Source of the DNA: Mycteria americana
Taxonomy: Eukaryota > Chordata > Aves > Ciconiiformes > Ciconiidae
Assembly: GCF_035582795.1 (NCBI RefSeq)
Contig: NC_134383.1
Coordinates: 1,557,501-1,621,500 of the forward strand
Direction: 5' to 3'
DNA: 64,000 nucleotides
A program made the translations under genes and the position numbers. Shown piece after piece: positions 11,704-24,400 of the stretch (its first letter is position 1; each line of letters opens with the position of its first letter). The notes beneath the pieces were generated by a model, which did no database searches, was not told the DNA's origin, and worked only from the letters and a program-made list of their open reading frames with translations.

Positions 11704-12477
11704 GGCACAAAGTGGTGGCGGCTCTTTCCTCCGCTCAGAGGAGGGGACGTGGAGCGAGCTCCTCGCCACGACGCCACCCGCCCCGAGATCTTTGTCAGGT
11801 ACCGGATGCCGGGGGCTGGAGCCTCCCTCCCCCGGCAGCCGGGGGATGTCTGAGGTGCCCTGAGCCTGCCTCCTCGCCCCAGCCCCAGCCATGATGCCCA
11901 CGGACAGGCAGGGGAGGACAGCTGGGCCTGAGGCGGCAGGTCCCCGGGCAGCCGTGGACCCCCAGCAGCTATGGGTCCCCCAGCAGCTATGGGTCCCCCA
12001 GCAGCCGCGGGTCCCCCTGCAGCCCTGGAACCCCCCAGCAGGTGTGGACCCCCAGCAGCCATGTGTCCGCAGCAGCCACAGGTCCTCCCGCAGTCACGGG
12101 TCCCGCCGCAGCCACGGAACCCCGCAGCAGCCATGGAACGCCCCCACAGCCATGGAGCCCCCCAGCAGCCACAAGTCACCCCGTAGCTACCGGTTCCCCC
12201 GCAGCCATGGAGCCCCCCAGCAGCCACGGCCCCCCCTGCAGCCACGGGTCCTCCCGCAGCCATGTCCCCCCCCCCGCAGCCATGTGTCCCCCGCAGCCGC
12301 CATGGAGCCGCCCCGCAGCCACGGGTCCCCCCGCAGCCACGGAGCCCCCCCGCAGGAGCGGGAGACGCCCCGAGCGAGCCTGTCCCACGCCGGCCGCCGT
12401 AGCGGCTCCGCGCCGGCGCCGTCCCGTGGTGCTGCGCGGCGGCGGGCGGCTGCCGGAGCGGGAGCGGGAGCGGGGCC
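11704..12477. promoter_or_regulatory. GC-rich bidirectional promoter between CD3D and ZW10
   Basis: The CD3D and ZW10 start codons face away from each other, 774 bp apart. The interval and both first exons are very GC-rich with many CpGs (for example 11340-11600 and 12360-12560). No TATA box is obvious near either start. A T-lineage gene and a housekeeping gene therefore share one island. The middle is occupied by the minisatellite at 11940-12350. Confidence 0.7.
11940..12350. repeat. GC-rich minisatellite of 18-bp units
   Basis: About 20 degenerate units. The best-preserved ones (11962-12015) repeat with period 18 as AGCAGCTATGGGTCCCCC, and later units vary between about 15 and 21 bp (GCAGCCA(T/C)GG plus a C-run). 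Because 18 is a multiple of three, stop codons are avoided in several frames. This produces frames of 230-460 codons on both strands that are not genes. One strand is a run of C clusters and could form i-motif or G-quadruplex structure. Confidence 0.9.
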
Positions 12478-15400
12478 ATGGCGGCGCCGGCGGGCTCGCT
12501 GGTGGCGGCCGTGCTGGCGCACTCGGGCCGCCTCGACAAGGAGGACTTGGGCACCCGCATCGGGCGGCTCTCCCGCCGCGTGGAGGAGCTGAAGGCAGGG
12601 CAGGAACGGGGGGCTGTGGGGGACAAGCGGGGGCTCCGGGGAGGGCCTGGGGGGCGGCGGCCCCGAGCTGCCCGGCTGGTGGCAGGGCCGGCGCTGCGGC
12701 GGGCGGCCTCCGCCCCGGTCTGATGAAGCTGGAGCGTCTGTCCCGGGCGCTGATCTGGGGCAGTTCTTTGCCGGGGTCTCCCGGCAGCCGTGCCTGCCGC
12801 GCTGGGCGGCGGGGAGCGCCTGGCGAAGAGCGCCCGGCAGCCCGGCTGCGCAGCCCCGGCAGCTGGCTCGGGCCAGGGTGCCCCAGGCCTTGGCCGGGTC
12901 TCTTACGGCTGCACGGGGCAGGGCGCTCGGGAAGGTCCACCCGCCAGTGGCGGTGTCCGACGATCCCTCTTCTTTAGGGAGAAGTCTGCAACATGATTAA
13001 CAAGAAGTATAACGAGTTCCTGCCCAGCATGCAGAGCGCTGAGGACTTGGTGTCGCAAGTGGATGGGCTGTCCAGCAACATCGACCTGCTGAAAGCGGGG
13101 ATTGAGAACGAGGTGACAGCGTGGTCTTCCTTGGGGGCTGTTGTAGATGCCATTCGGTTTCATCCCAAACCTGTAGGACCCCCCCCCATATTGGTGAGTT
13201 GCGAGGGGAGTGGGGGAGGAGGACTCCTGACTAAGAACCCTGGATGATATCATCCCTAAAAAATGCCTTTAGGTGACACATGCTGCAGAGGTGTGCGTCG
13301 CATCGGGGCTGTAAGTAAAGGACTGTCATTAAGGGATTGGTTGTGGTTTGCTCTCTGTTGTACAGCTGGAAAAGTGTGTCACACGTCTCTCCTTCAGAAA
13401 GGAGAGAAGGATCAGCCTTGTATATTGCGGTAAGGTGTGACACAGTAATGGACTGGCTGAGTGTTGGTCCCACAGTGATTTCGGGCAGAATGGCAACCTA
13501 AATCATAGCTGTGCGCATTCACTGAAGTCTTTAAGGAGAATGTGAGCAGCTCCTGCAGGCTGGATTGCAGACCCACTGTTTTTTGCTGCTTTGATTGATT
13601 TTCCAGCATCTGGGGTTCTGTAGCAGTGTTAATTGAGAATTAACTTTTGGCTTAGTTCAAGCATTGTTGCATTTTAAATAGCTGGGTTAAAGGAACACTG
13701 AAGTCCTTTTGACTGCCTTTTGAGACTAAATTTCCTTACAGTGCCTTTAAAAAACCTGTAATGTATTAAAAGAGAAACCAGTTTATAAGTGTTTCCAGCG
13801 CTTACAAGGATCTTCCTAGCAAGGAGTAAAATGGATGGAGCCTTTTTCCTCCTCAACGAATTACTCTAGTAACAGAAATACTTTACGTCTCATATTGTTA
13901 TCACTTTTAAGAGGAAATGCATCTGATAACATTTGCTTGCTGTAAATGAACTGAAAAGTTTGTTATTTTAGGTTCAGCAAGATCTAAATGTCGCTGTTGC
14001 TGAATTTACTGAATTGAAGCAGCAGTTGGAACGAGACACACTGGTTCTGAGTATTCTGAAAAAGCTACAGGAGGTAAGGAGAGGGAGCGGCTTAAAATCA
14101 TTACGCAGTAGTCATCCTCTCTGGTGCTCAGTCTATGGCATTATTCTGGGCTTCTCTTTTGAATAACTGTCTATGGTTCCCCTGTCTCTAGCCATGATGT
14201 TTAAAAAATTGTAGTCTAATAGCAGATATACAGTGACATATGAATCTATTTGATCGTTGCAGTTTGATACAGCTATTAAAGAGTACAATACTGCGTTGCT
14301 GGAAAAGAAGTACGTTGCAGCAGCTCAACAACTGGAAAAGGTAATAATGACTTCTTAAACATATGACAATATTGTTCATATATACTTGCAATAAATTTCA
14401 CAAGATGCTTTTCATTAGCAGGGGCAACAGTTAGCCATGTTTTGTGTTTGATCTTTACCATCAGGCACGAAGCAGCCTGAAAATGCTGGAATCCCGCAAG
14501 GGCTTTGAGCTGAAGATCCTGAAAGCGCTAGGCACAGAGCTCACAGTGCAGACACAGAACATGCTCTATCATCTAGGAGAAGAATGGCAGAAATTGACTG
14601 TATGGAAGCTTCCTCCTTCAAAAGGTACTCACAGTTCTAGTTTGTTTCACTATTTTTGCTTCACTATTTGAAATGCCCGGTTTCAAGCACCTACAAGATA
14701 GGAAATACAGTAATACTGTTGAACTAAGGCTGGTTTAAGGAGCTCTTTCTGCTGTTTGCATAACCTAATGAATGGGAGTGACGAGTGGCAGTGTTCTTTG
14801 GATATCACTCCACTCCTGGAGTATTTATGTGCTACCACAAGCAATCCGGTGTAGTCAGTAGATTTTAAACAGGGTTTTGAAGGTTCGTCTGCCTCATCTG
14901 TGGTATTTCTTAGAAAATGTTGAAGCAGAGATCAAAACAGTTACCAGCCTCTGAGTACTCTTTTAGTCTTGTGAAATATCAGAAAGGGATGCTGTCTTGC
15001 AAACCTTCTGCTCCTGAGGAGATCAGCTGGGCCAAAATTTCAGGTTGCTTATTATTGAATACCTGATTCAGCGTAGTAGCTGGAAGTGTTTTCTGAAACT
15101 TTTGTTCAGCCTGAACACGTTTCCCCACTAAGCTAGTTTTAAGGATATGTTTACCTTCTCTGATAGGTTTTCAGGTTGCCGCTTTTATTGCAGGCAGCTA
15201 ATTGCAAGAACTGCTCAAGAATCTATATGTTGCTGTCTTCATTGAAACACAAACTTTTCCTTTGGAAAAGAAAAAACCCCTTTTCCTGTGAATTTGACTT
15301 GAAATGGGGAGAAGAGGGGAAGGAAAGCGATTGTCACTAAACGTCATTCAGTTGCAAGGTGACTGAAATAAAAATTCTGGATCATTGTAAGAGACTGATT

Positions 15401-18400
15401 CTCATTCCATTATCCTGCGCTGTAACACAAGGAACTCAGTACCCTCTTCTGATGCTCTTTTACAGGAAACGTGTTTTGTGGAAATGGGGAGAGGTAGAAT
15501 ATTGCTTTAGCTGCCGCCTGAGGAATGCAGTAGCTTCTCAGATCCGCTGTATCTCAGACTGCACTCTGACAGAGAGATGGTTCTTCTTTTTCTTTTAGAA
15601 AGCAGCAGCCTGGAGTCAGTGATGCATTCAGAACTGCACTTACGCACAGTGCCATCAAAAGAGGAGGACATTGCTGGCCCACCTGTTGTTTCTGTGCTGC
15701 AGGCATTCGCTGTCCTAGGAGAACTGCACACCAAGCTTAAAATTTTTGGTAAGACAGACCGTGGATCTAGATAAACATAGCTATAGTAGCCCGAGTGGGT
15801 ATGAGTTCAGACTTGTGTTTCCCACTGAGCGTGAGGTGAATGCTCTGGTTCTTATTAATAGGAAATTATTTATCCTTTATTTATCCTTTCCTGTCAATTT
15901 ACTCTATTATACCGTTTTGATCTGTGGCTATGTGGTTTCATGGTCTGATGTTTAAAGAGTTTTTCCAGTTACAGCCTTCTCATCTACCAAGAGCAAGACT
16001 GTTGGTTTCAGGCAGCCTCTGGGCTTCAGCATTCTCAGGTGTTGATAAAATAAAACAGGAAGTATGGCTGATACTAGGACAGGACTTCGTGCTTCTAGCT
16101 TGTCGTGGTTTAGCTTCAGTCAGTAACTAAGCGCCACACAGCCGCTCACTCACCCTCCCCCCCAGCGGGATGGAGGACAGAATCAGAAGAGCAAAAGTAA
16201 GAAAACTCGTGGGTTATGATAAGAACAGTTTACTAATTGGTAAAAGAAACAATATAATAATAATAGTAGTAGTAGTAGTAGTAATGAAAAGGAAAACAAC
16301 AAAAGAGAGAGAGAGGAACAAAACCCAGGGAAAAAAACCACAAGTGATGCAACCTCTCACCACCTGACGACCAATGCCCAGCCAGTCCCCGAGCAGCGAT
16401 TGCTACCCCCAACCAACTCTGCTCAGTTTCTATACTGAGCGTGACGTCATATGGTATGGAATAGCCCTTTGGGCAGTTTGGATCAACTCTCCTGGCTGTG
16501 CCCCCTCCCAGCTTCTTGTGCACCTGGCAGAGCGTGGGAAGCTGAAAAGTCCTTGACCAGTGTAAACACCACTTAGCAACAACTAAAACATCAGTGTGTT
16601 ATTCTCGTACTAAATCCAAAACACAGCACTATACCAGCTACTAAGAAGAAAATTAACTCTGTCCCAGCCAAAACCAGAACATAGCTGTTTAAGTTGTTTT
16701 TCGCTTTACATTAAATATGCTGCTCTTTGTTAGGCCTCCATATTTGTTTTATACGAGTAAAATGATCTTCAGTGAAACCAAACCCAGCATTTTACCTTGT
16801 TAGCTGTTCCCTCGTACAGCTAATCAAGAGAGTATTTCTTCCACTTCATGCGAAGAATCTCTACATCCAAAATACTCACAGCTGGGCCTCACTGGAGCAA
16901 ACTGCCTGCCTCCTGCTGTTGGAAAACATCTTTTTTTCGTTTCTCAGGCCAGTTGTTGCTGAAATACATCCTCAAGCCGCTGATTTCTTACCCATCTCTT
17001 CAGCCATTCACAGAGGAACAGTCAGATGTGTTCATCCTACGTTTTAAGTCCGAGGAGCCTAACTTGGATCATTCCTCTCCTATGGAGGTTTTTGACAAGA
17101 TCAAGCTTATTTTTGAAGTTCTCCACAAATATCTGCTGAGTAGGTAGTTTCTCTCTTTCAGAATTAGACTGAGATCAGTACCTTGTTCATGCAATTGGAG
17201 CAGAAGCTTTCTAGAATATCGGGTTGTTAAGCAGTATTGAATTATGTGTAAGGTCTAAGCAGCTTTTAATGTTAACTTGCTATGCTGTACTCTTGGACCG
17301 CTTTGGCACCTTGTCAAACTGGACTTAGCAGTGATGCAGCATTCACAGAGCTGGGAACATGAAGGAGGAAAGTATTTTGGCTCAAAAGGATCAAGGAATT
17401 AATTTTTTGGTAAATGTTTTTTCTTATGAACCAGTCACTGCATTGAAGATCTTTGCATGCCACAGGTCTAAAAGGTGGAAGTCATGATGCAGTGCAGGGA
17501 GTTCCCTCGGTCAGGCTGGTCACATGCAGGATCTTCCATTGGCTAGAAACTGGCCTGGGCTTTGCTAGCATTTCGTGAAATAAACATGCTGGGAAAGCGG
17601 GCTCAGTTTACACATAAATTCAGTTGTCTTTTGGTTGGGTGGACAGTTCCAGAGGCCCAGCACATGGCCTGGACAAGATGAATACCTCCATTATAAGATT
17701 ATGGAACAGTTGATAGATGCCGTTCTGACAGGAGGGACTGAATGAACTGGTGAAGGGTCTGGTCCAGGAAGCAGGTGTATTAAAATTCACTTCTGTTCTC
17801 TTGAATTCAGATGTGCCTCTTGAGCAGCCTGCGGAAGACAAAAAGGAGTGCAGAGTTACACTTGCAGAACTGCTAGGTGATATGATATGGGAAGAGTTAT
17901 CGGACTGCCTCATTCAGAACTGTCTGGTGAATTCAATCCCAACCAATAGCAGCAAACTAGAGCAGTATATAGAGGTAGGTCTTGAAAAATCTTTCAGATC
18001 CATGTGGTGGAAATGCCAGATGGCCAGCTTGAACAAAAAGCTGTGTTTTGCAAATCTAGAATTGTGTATTTCTCTCAGTTAAGCTGTGGCTCGTGTTTCC
18101 TGTCATGTAAAGTGCGCAAGGTCTCTGATCTGTGGAACTCAGGCCATATTTAGCTAAGACCCGGAGACTTTCAGGGTGTGCGATGTAAGGCACTTGTCTG
18201 AGCCTCTGTGAGAGGCTGAAGAGGATGATGTGGCAGTGCTGCTTGCCCAGCTGGCTTCCTGAGGGCTGATGGCTCTGTTTGTCTTTGTTGTTAATGATCA
18301 CAGGGGTTTCTTGCATAGGCCACATTATTTTTTTTAAAACTGCATACGTAAAACAGAACTTACTGCTAGTGAAGAATGCTAAAAGCTCCTATTCCTGGAG

Positions 18401-21400
18401 AGGGGGCTGTTTCAAACAGAAGCAGTCGATAAACCTCCCAGTCCCTTTTTCCCCAGGTAGTCCAGTGTAATGAAATTTGATAGTCTTGCTCCTCTGGTTT
18501 TTGAATTAGGTTGCCAGCACAGTCAGGGGAGACAAACCTGCATCAAACACTGTATTATCGTGTGATCGTGGCCCCCAGCTGAGCCAGCTTTTTCCAAAAG
18601 ATTGCTGAAAAGCTGTTGGATGGTTAGTGTCCTCTAAAACCTGGTTTCACCCTTTGCTTTCAGCTGAGTGGAAGAGTTTATACCTAACTTTAATTTTGTT
18701 CTTTGATTTTAGGAAACTACGTTAATCTAGAATATATGTCTGCTCTTCTCAGGTGATTAAATCTACAGAGGAATTTGAAAAAGCCTTGAAGAACATGCAG
18801 TTTTTGAAAGGAGACACGACTGATTTACTGAAATACGCCCGTAATGTCAACTCCCACTTTGCTAACAAGAAGTGCCAGGATGTGATTGTGGCAGCCAGAA
18901 ATCTCATGACCTCAGAAATACACAATACTGTAAAGGTGACTGTTGATGCAATACACTGGTTTTGTATGTGGAAAAATAGCTTAGCTTTTGAAGAAGGCTC
19001 GTATAGAACAGTCGAGTCCTTTTTTTTGTGAAGCACTGACTACTCTTGATTGTTTGGGGATCTTGGCAAACAACAGTTTCAAAACCTTTTATTAATAATG
19101 CTCAGGAGGGTTATTTCACTACCAAGATGTTTCTTAAAATACTTGAAGTTTGCTTGCATAGGCTTTTCTGGCTAGTGTCACGAGCATAAGAAAAATTAGA
19201 GCATTACTTACCGAGTTGCTTCTAGGCATGCAACACCATATAGACTGTTTCGTGGTCTGCTGTGTCGTTCATGAGCCAGGAGACTTCCAGCAGTCTTAGG
19301 GGACTTCTGCAGCCTTGTGTTTATCTTGAGTCTTAAATCTCTGTCATTCAGTGTTTTGTAGTCTTGCGCAGTCTCCTTTCTGTGGGCTCTAAATTATATT
19401 GTACCTCTCTCTTGTTTTCCCTTAGATCACACCTGATTCCTGTGTAGCCCTACCAAGGCTTCCTGATCCTGGGGCAGGAGATCACTTAAAAATGCAAAAA
19501 ACTTCTAAACTTCTGCATAACGACATGGTGAATTTGGAGAATGAGACTAAACTGAGCCAGTACACGTTTTCTCTGCCCACATGCCGCATCAGTTCATCAG
19601 TGGAGAAACTGATGGAGCTGGCTTATCAGACGCTGTTGGAGGCTACAGCCAGCACAGATCAGTGGTAGGAATTATATATCAGCGGGTAGCTCTTGGGTGT
19701 CACATGCTTATTGCCTTTGGCAACACCAAGCATCTGTTAATAGATTAAAAGAACTTTAAAAGAACAGAAGATACTTAAAAACTAGAATCAGTCATTAAAG
19801 TTACTCTCTGTTTTGGCTGGAGGACGCAACCCTGGGTTCGTGCAGTAGACTGGTACAGCAGGAACAGCTGCGGACTATGTTCCCTGCAACACTCAGGTTA
19901 AGCAGCCTTTTGGACTTATGTTTTCAGGGACTATTCTGGTACATTTTATTGTATTTTAGCTATTAAAGCAGTGAAAACATGGTAAACTCCCTAGTATGCA
20001 CAACGTAGTTCATGGCCTCAGTCTTTTAGTTGGGAGAAACACTCCTGCAGTGTTCACTTCAATGTTTTATCGTATGTTAGCTGTCAGTTGTTCAGAAAAA
20101 TCAAAACCATCTCTTTTTTTCAAACCAAATAAGTGATGGCACCCGTTCTGAGATGAGTTATTGCTTTCTTTGTGCTGGGTGAAAGCAAAGAACTCAAGCT
20201 CTGCATCTGGCAGGGCTCTTCAGAGAAAGCAATTAAACATTTTGAGGAACCACATACAGTCTGCTTTAAAAACTGGAGACCACAACCCTGAAGAAGGAGA
20301 GTTGCCTAGGTACTGAATGCTCTTCAGTGTACGGTGGCAGAGAGGGCTGACTATTTATGCACACCTGGTGGGGAAGGGACACTGTCCCCTTTGTTCCTGG
20401 GGTTTCATATATCTCCCTTCTGACATGTGTTCAGAAGCTTGTCTTTTCCACACTGAACTTACAAGGTCATCACAGCCTTTGTGAATTTTCCAGAATGCTG
20501 CCTTTGTTGACGTCGCTGTAATTGATCCTGACAATCTATTCTTTGTACTAGTACTCCACTGCCAGTGCTTCACTACTAATAAAACCTTGTTTTGGAGAAG
20601 GTTGAGGGTCACTTGCGAACAAGACGTTAATTCCACTGACAAACTAAGATGAACCTTTTTTTCCTTGTAGCTGTATACAGCTCTTCTGCTCTGTACGGAA
20701 TATATTCCAGCTGTTCTATGATGTAGTGCCAACATACCACAAGTAAGTGTGTGTGTGTGTGTGTATTACCTAGGGCCTGTTTTGGAGAGAGGACAATGCC
20801 ACTGGAACAGCCCCATTTGTCCCCAGTTTGTCCACCACAGCCAGAGATTACTAAGGGCTTCCTCCAGCGGCAAAAAGCTAGTACTCTTAATCTGTTATTA
20901 AATTGTACCTGCTGCAAAATAGATGCTTGAGAGTTTCTGAGTTGGCAGTCTTATGACCGAGGAGATAGTTGCAGTTCTTGTAACAGTTGTGTTTGAATCC
21001 AGCCACGTAACTTTGACCCCAAGTCTGATGCAGAGATTTTTCATGTTTTTCCTGTAAAAAAGAACAGCAATGAAGACTGAAAGTATATAATTCTGTTAGA
21101 GAACACTGGGGTATTACTGAAAAGGACTTCTTTCTCTTTTCTTCACCGTAACTTTCCTATAACCACCTATCTTCCTGTTTGAAAGTCCATTGCTGGAAGC
21201 AATGTGGATATAACACATGGTTCAAATGCCAAAGTGCTATTTCACTAGCCATGGAACTCCCATCCTGTAAGTTCTTGTGTGGATGTGACAGGAGGTTAAA
21301 TGCTTTTATTCCAACTGATGTCTTTATCAGGCATTGCCCACAGTTAGTTACTTGCAACATCTGTCTGGGACAGATGGTGAGTTTCTCTAGCATAGGCATG

Positions 21401-24400
21401 ACAATGTTTTTAACAGAGCCAGGTCTAACTATATACATTTCTTCCTTTTCTCTTCCTCCTTCCTGGGACAGGGAGAACCTTCAGAAATTACCCCAGCTGG
21501 CAGCTATTCACCACAACAACTGCATGTATATTGCTCACCACTTGCTCACCCTGGGACACCAGTTCCGATACCGCCTGACTAACATCCTGTGCGACGGGGC
21601 AGCTACTTTTGTAGATCTGGTACCTGGTTTTAGGAGACTTGGTAATTTTACCTTTTGGTATTGAAATACATTGATGGATGGCATGGTAATTAATCCTGGC
21701 ATTTGTTGCTGAATGATTTAACGTAAGTGTGGCTTCTGACTTGAGCAGTGGATTATTATTTAAGAGTTTTGGACAAATAGCAAGGACATTTTCTAGATTA
21801 GGAAGTCTGACAGAGCGTTACAACTCTAAGCAAGATGGCTGTTTAGGGCTTGACTCTTTGAAACCCAGCTCTTCTTGTTCAGTGCATAGTTCCAAGAACA
21901 GTTCATTAGCCAGCGAGATGTTGTGGCACTCGGATATTTTGGGATCTGCTGCTCAGTCCTTTGATATTTTCTTTAGCTTATTCTATGGAAACAAATTCTG
22001 AGATAAGTTTGTGTGAGCCTAATAGGAGCCTGTCATCCATAGTTAATTCTGCTACTCAGCTCTTTTTCAAAAGCGTTGTAGCAATGCAAGCTGGGCAAGA
22101 GCTTACTGAATATGTGACTGGGCCTGGTTAAATTTGCTCTATGAGACTGTTTAGAGACTGGAAATTCCTTTAAAAATAAAACATTATAGCAAGTTCATTA
22201 TTCAGCACTTACAGTCTCTAAATTGGCAGAGCAAATTTAGTAATTGCTTAATTGCTTCTCTCTGCTTGTTTTTGCCTCTAAAGGGATGGAGTGTTTTCTG
22301 GCTCAGATGCGAGTGCAGAAAGGAGAAATCCTGGAGAGGCTGTCAAGTGCCAGGAATTTTTCTAATATGGATGATGAGGAAAATTACTGTGCTGCAAACA
22401 AAGCAATAAGGCAGGTAAGGCAGGCAATCAAAGCCACATTCCACTGTCCATAGATGTTGTCCTTGGGAAGGTATGGTATGTAATCTCAGTCCTGAGAACT
22501 GTGCTGTGTTTCAGCAAAGTGGAGCTTTTCAAACCAACAATTTTCTGGCATGACTTTTTTTTCCCTGGGCTGTGTCTTTTTGTAAAATTGAAGCATGCTG
22601 AGTTCAGTTCCTCTTGCTCCAAGTTGAAATGAAAAGCTTCTTAATCTTGAACTTTTGTTTATAGTATGTTTATAATGTTTTTCATTTTTCAAGGAAAAGA
22701 TTTGTCGCATTTTTGATGAGCCTTAATGCAAACTGAAAATGTTGCATTTTTTCCCAGGAATGTTTGCTCTGTGCAATAGCAGGATACTTCATTGCCTTTT
22801 GCTTCTTTCAAACCAGTTTCTGACCATACGTAGTTACCTTACCCTTTGGTGCCTCTCAATGTTCTTTTTGATAACAAGTAGATAACACTTGTTATCTTCC
22901 TGTTATCTTCCAGGTATTGCATCAGTTGAAAAGACTGGGAAAAGTCTGGCAAGATGTCCTTCCCGTCAACGTATACTGCAAGGCTATGGGGACTTTACTG
23001 AACACAGCGCTCTCAGAGATTGTCACTAGGATTGCTGCCCTAGAGGTAACTGCATGAGATGGACACGCCAGGCGTGAGCCAGGTGTGAACAGCTAGCATT
23101 TGTGACCTCGAGAACTTCTTTCCAAGATCAGGTTTCAGGGGAACAGTTGTCTTTCACAGAAATTGTAATTGTGGTCCTGTCTATGAGAAATGTTCACGAT
23201 ACCAATAACTCGCATCCAGTTGAGACCATATATACTCTTACAGCAATTCCATGACGGTAGTCAAGGGGAGAGTCAGGGAAGTGGCCATGATTTCATCTTA
23301 ATTTGGATTTAGGTGTGTCACTCCTACTATAAACATTTCTATGAATCGATCTCTTTTTCTTTGTTCAGGGCATAGGAGTTAACTGTTGTTTCAAAATCCA
23401 TCTATTCTGACACAGTTTCAATCCGTGCATCGCTGCTGAACCTCTCCATTCTATCTAGGCACTAGATGCCGAAATACCTGTGACATTTCAAACTGAAATT
23501 CTTATCTGTTTAAATTTCCATTTGACTCCTGGTACTGTGTTTAAGTGATTGTCAGGTTACCTTGGGTCAAGTACAACTATCCTATTACATGTCTTAATTA
23601 AAATATGTTTTCACAGCGAATGATAGCAATAGGTTAGTGCATCTGTTCTAGTTGTAGTCTACATCCAAAGAGCCTTCCCACTGTGCATTAGGCCAGGAAG
23701 TCCTCTTTTCCCGTAACAGCTAGTTTACAGGACACTTGCTCAGGCTGTGCCTGCCAAAAGCTTGGCTTTCATCGTTGGGCTGGCAATGATGTTACAGTTA
23801 CATTGTAAACTGTTCAGACCTTCGTGGTAACACCTCTGCTTCACAGCGAGATGCTTGCTATAGCACTAAGATACACTGTATAGAAGCGCAGCCCTTGTTC
23901 TGAGGCAATCACTGAGAACTTGCTGAAATAGCTATTCATGAAATAAGTTACCTTAGCTTGAGAATGTTAAATGTGATCTAAACCACTGCTTTCATCTCAT
24001 CTTCGCACACAGAGCCGCCTTTTTTTTTTTACTTCACTTACTGCTTGGCACTCCAAAAATATATCTAATTACTCCCCTGTTAACATTTGTTCAATTCTAG
24101 GATATCTCTGCAGAAGATGCAGATAGGTTGTACTCCCTCTGTAGGACCATGGTGGAGGAAGGACCCCAAGTTTTCACCCCACTACCTGAAGACGACAAAA
24201 ATAAGACATACCAAGAGGAAGTTCCAGTCTACGTGCAGAAATGGATGACATTCAAAGAGCTAATGATCATCTTGCAAGCCAACCTCCAAGAAATAGTAGA
24301 TCAGTAGGTGTCTTCCTTTCTTCCTTTTCAGTTAGTTCTTCACCCCAATAACAGGGAGCTGGGAAGTGGTCTGACATCAGCAGGGCACTGCACTCAGGGA

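Noticed and set aside
11235..12977. Very long open frames (up to 463 codons) on both strands across the CD3D/ZW10 promoter
   Set aside because: They are produced by the 18-bp, stop-free minisatellite and high GC. They overlap real first exons in other frames, and their translations are low-complexity Pro/Gly/Ala/His repeats.
18212..18265. Possible box C/D snoRNA in a ZW10 intron (ATGATGT ... CTGA)
   Set aside because: Boxes are too close, there is no terminal stem, and no C'/D' pair is visible.
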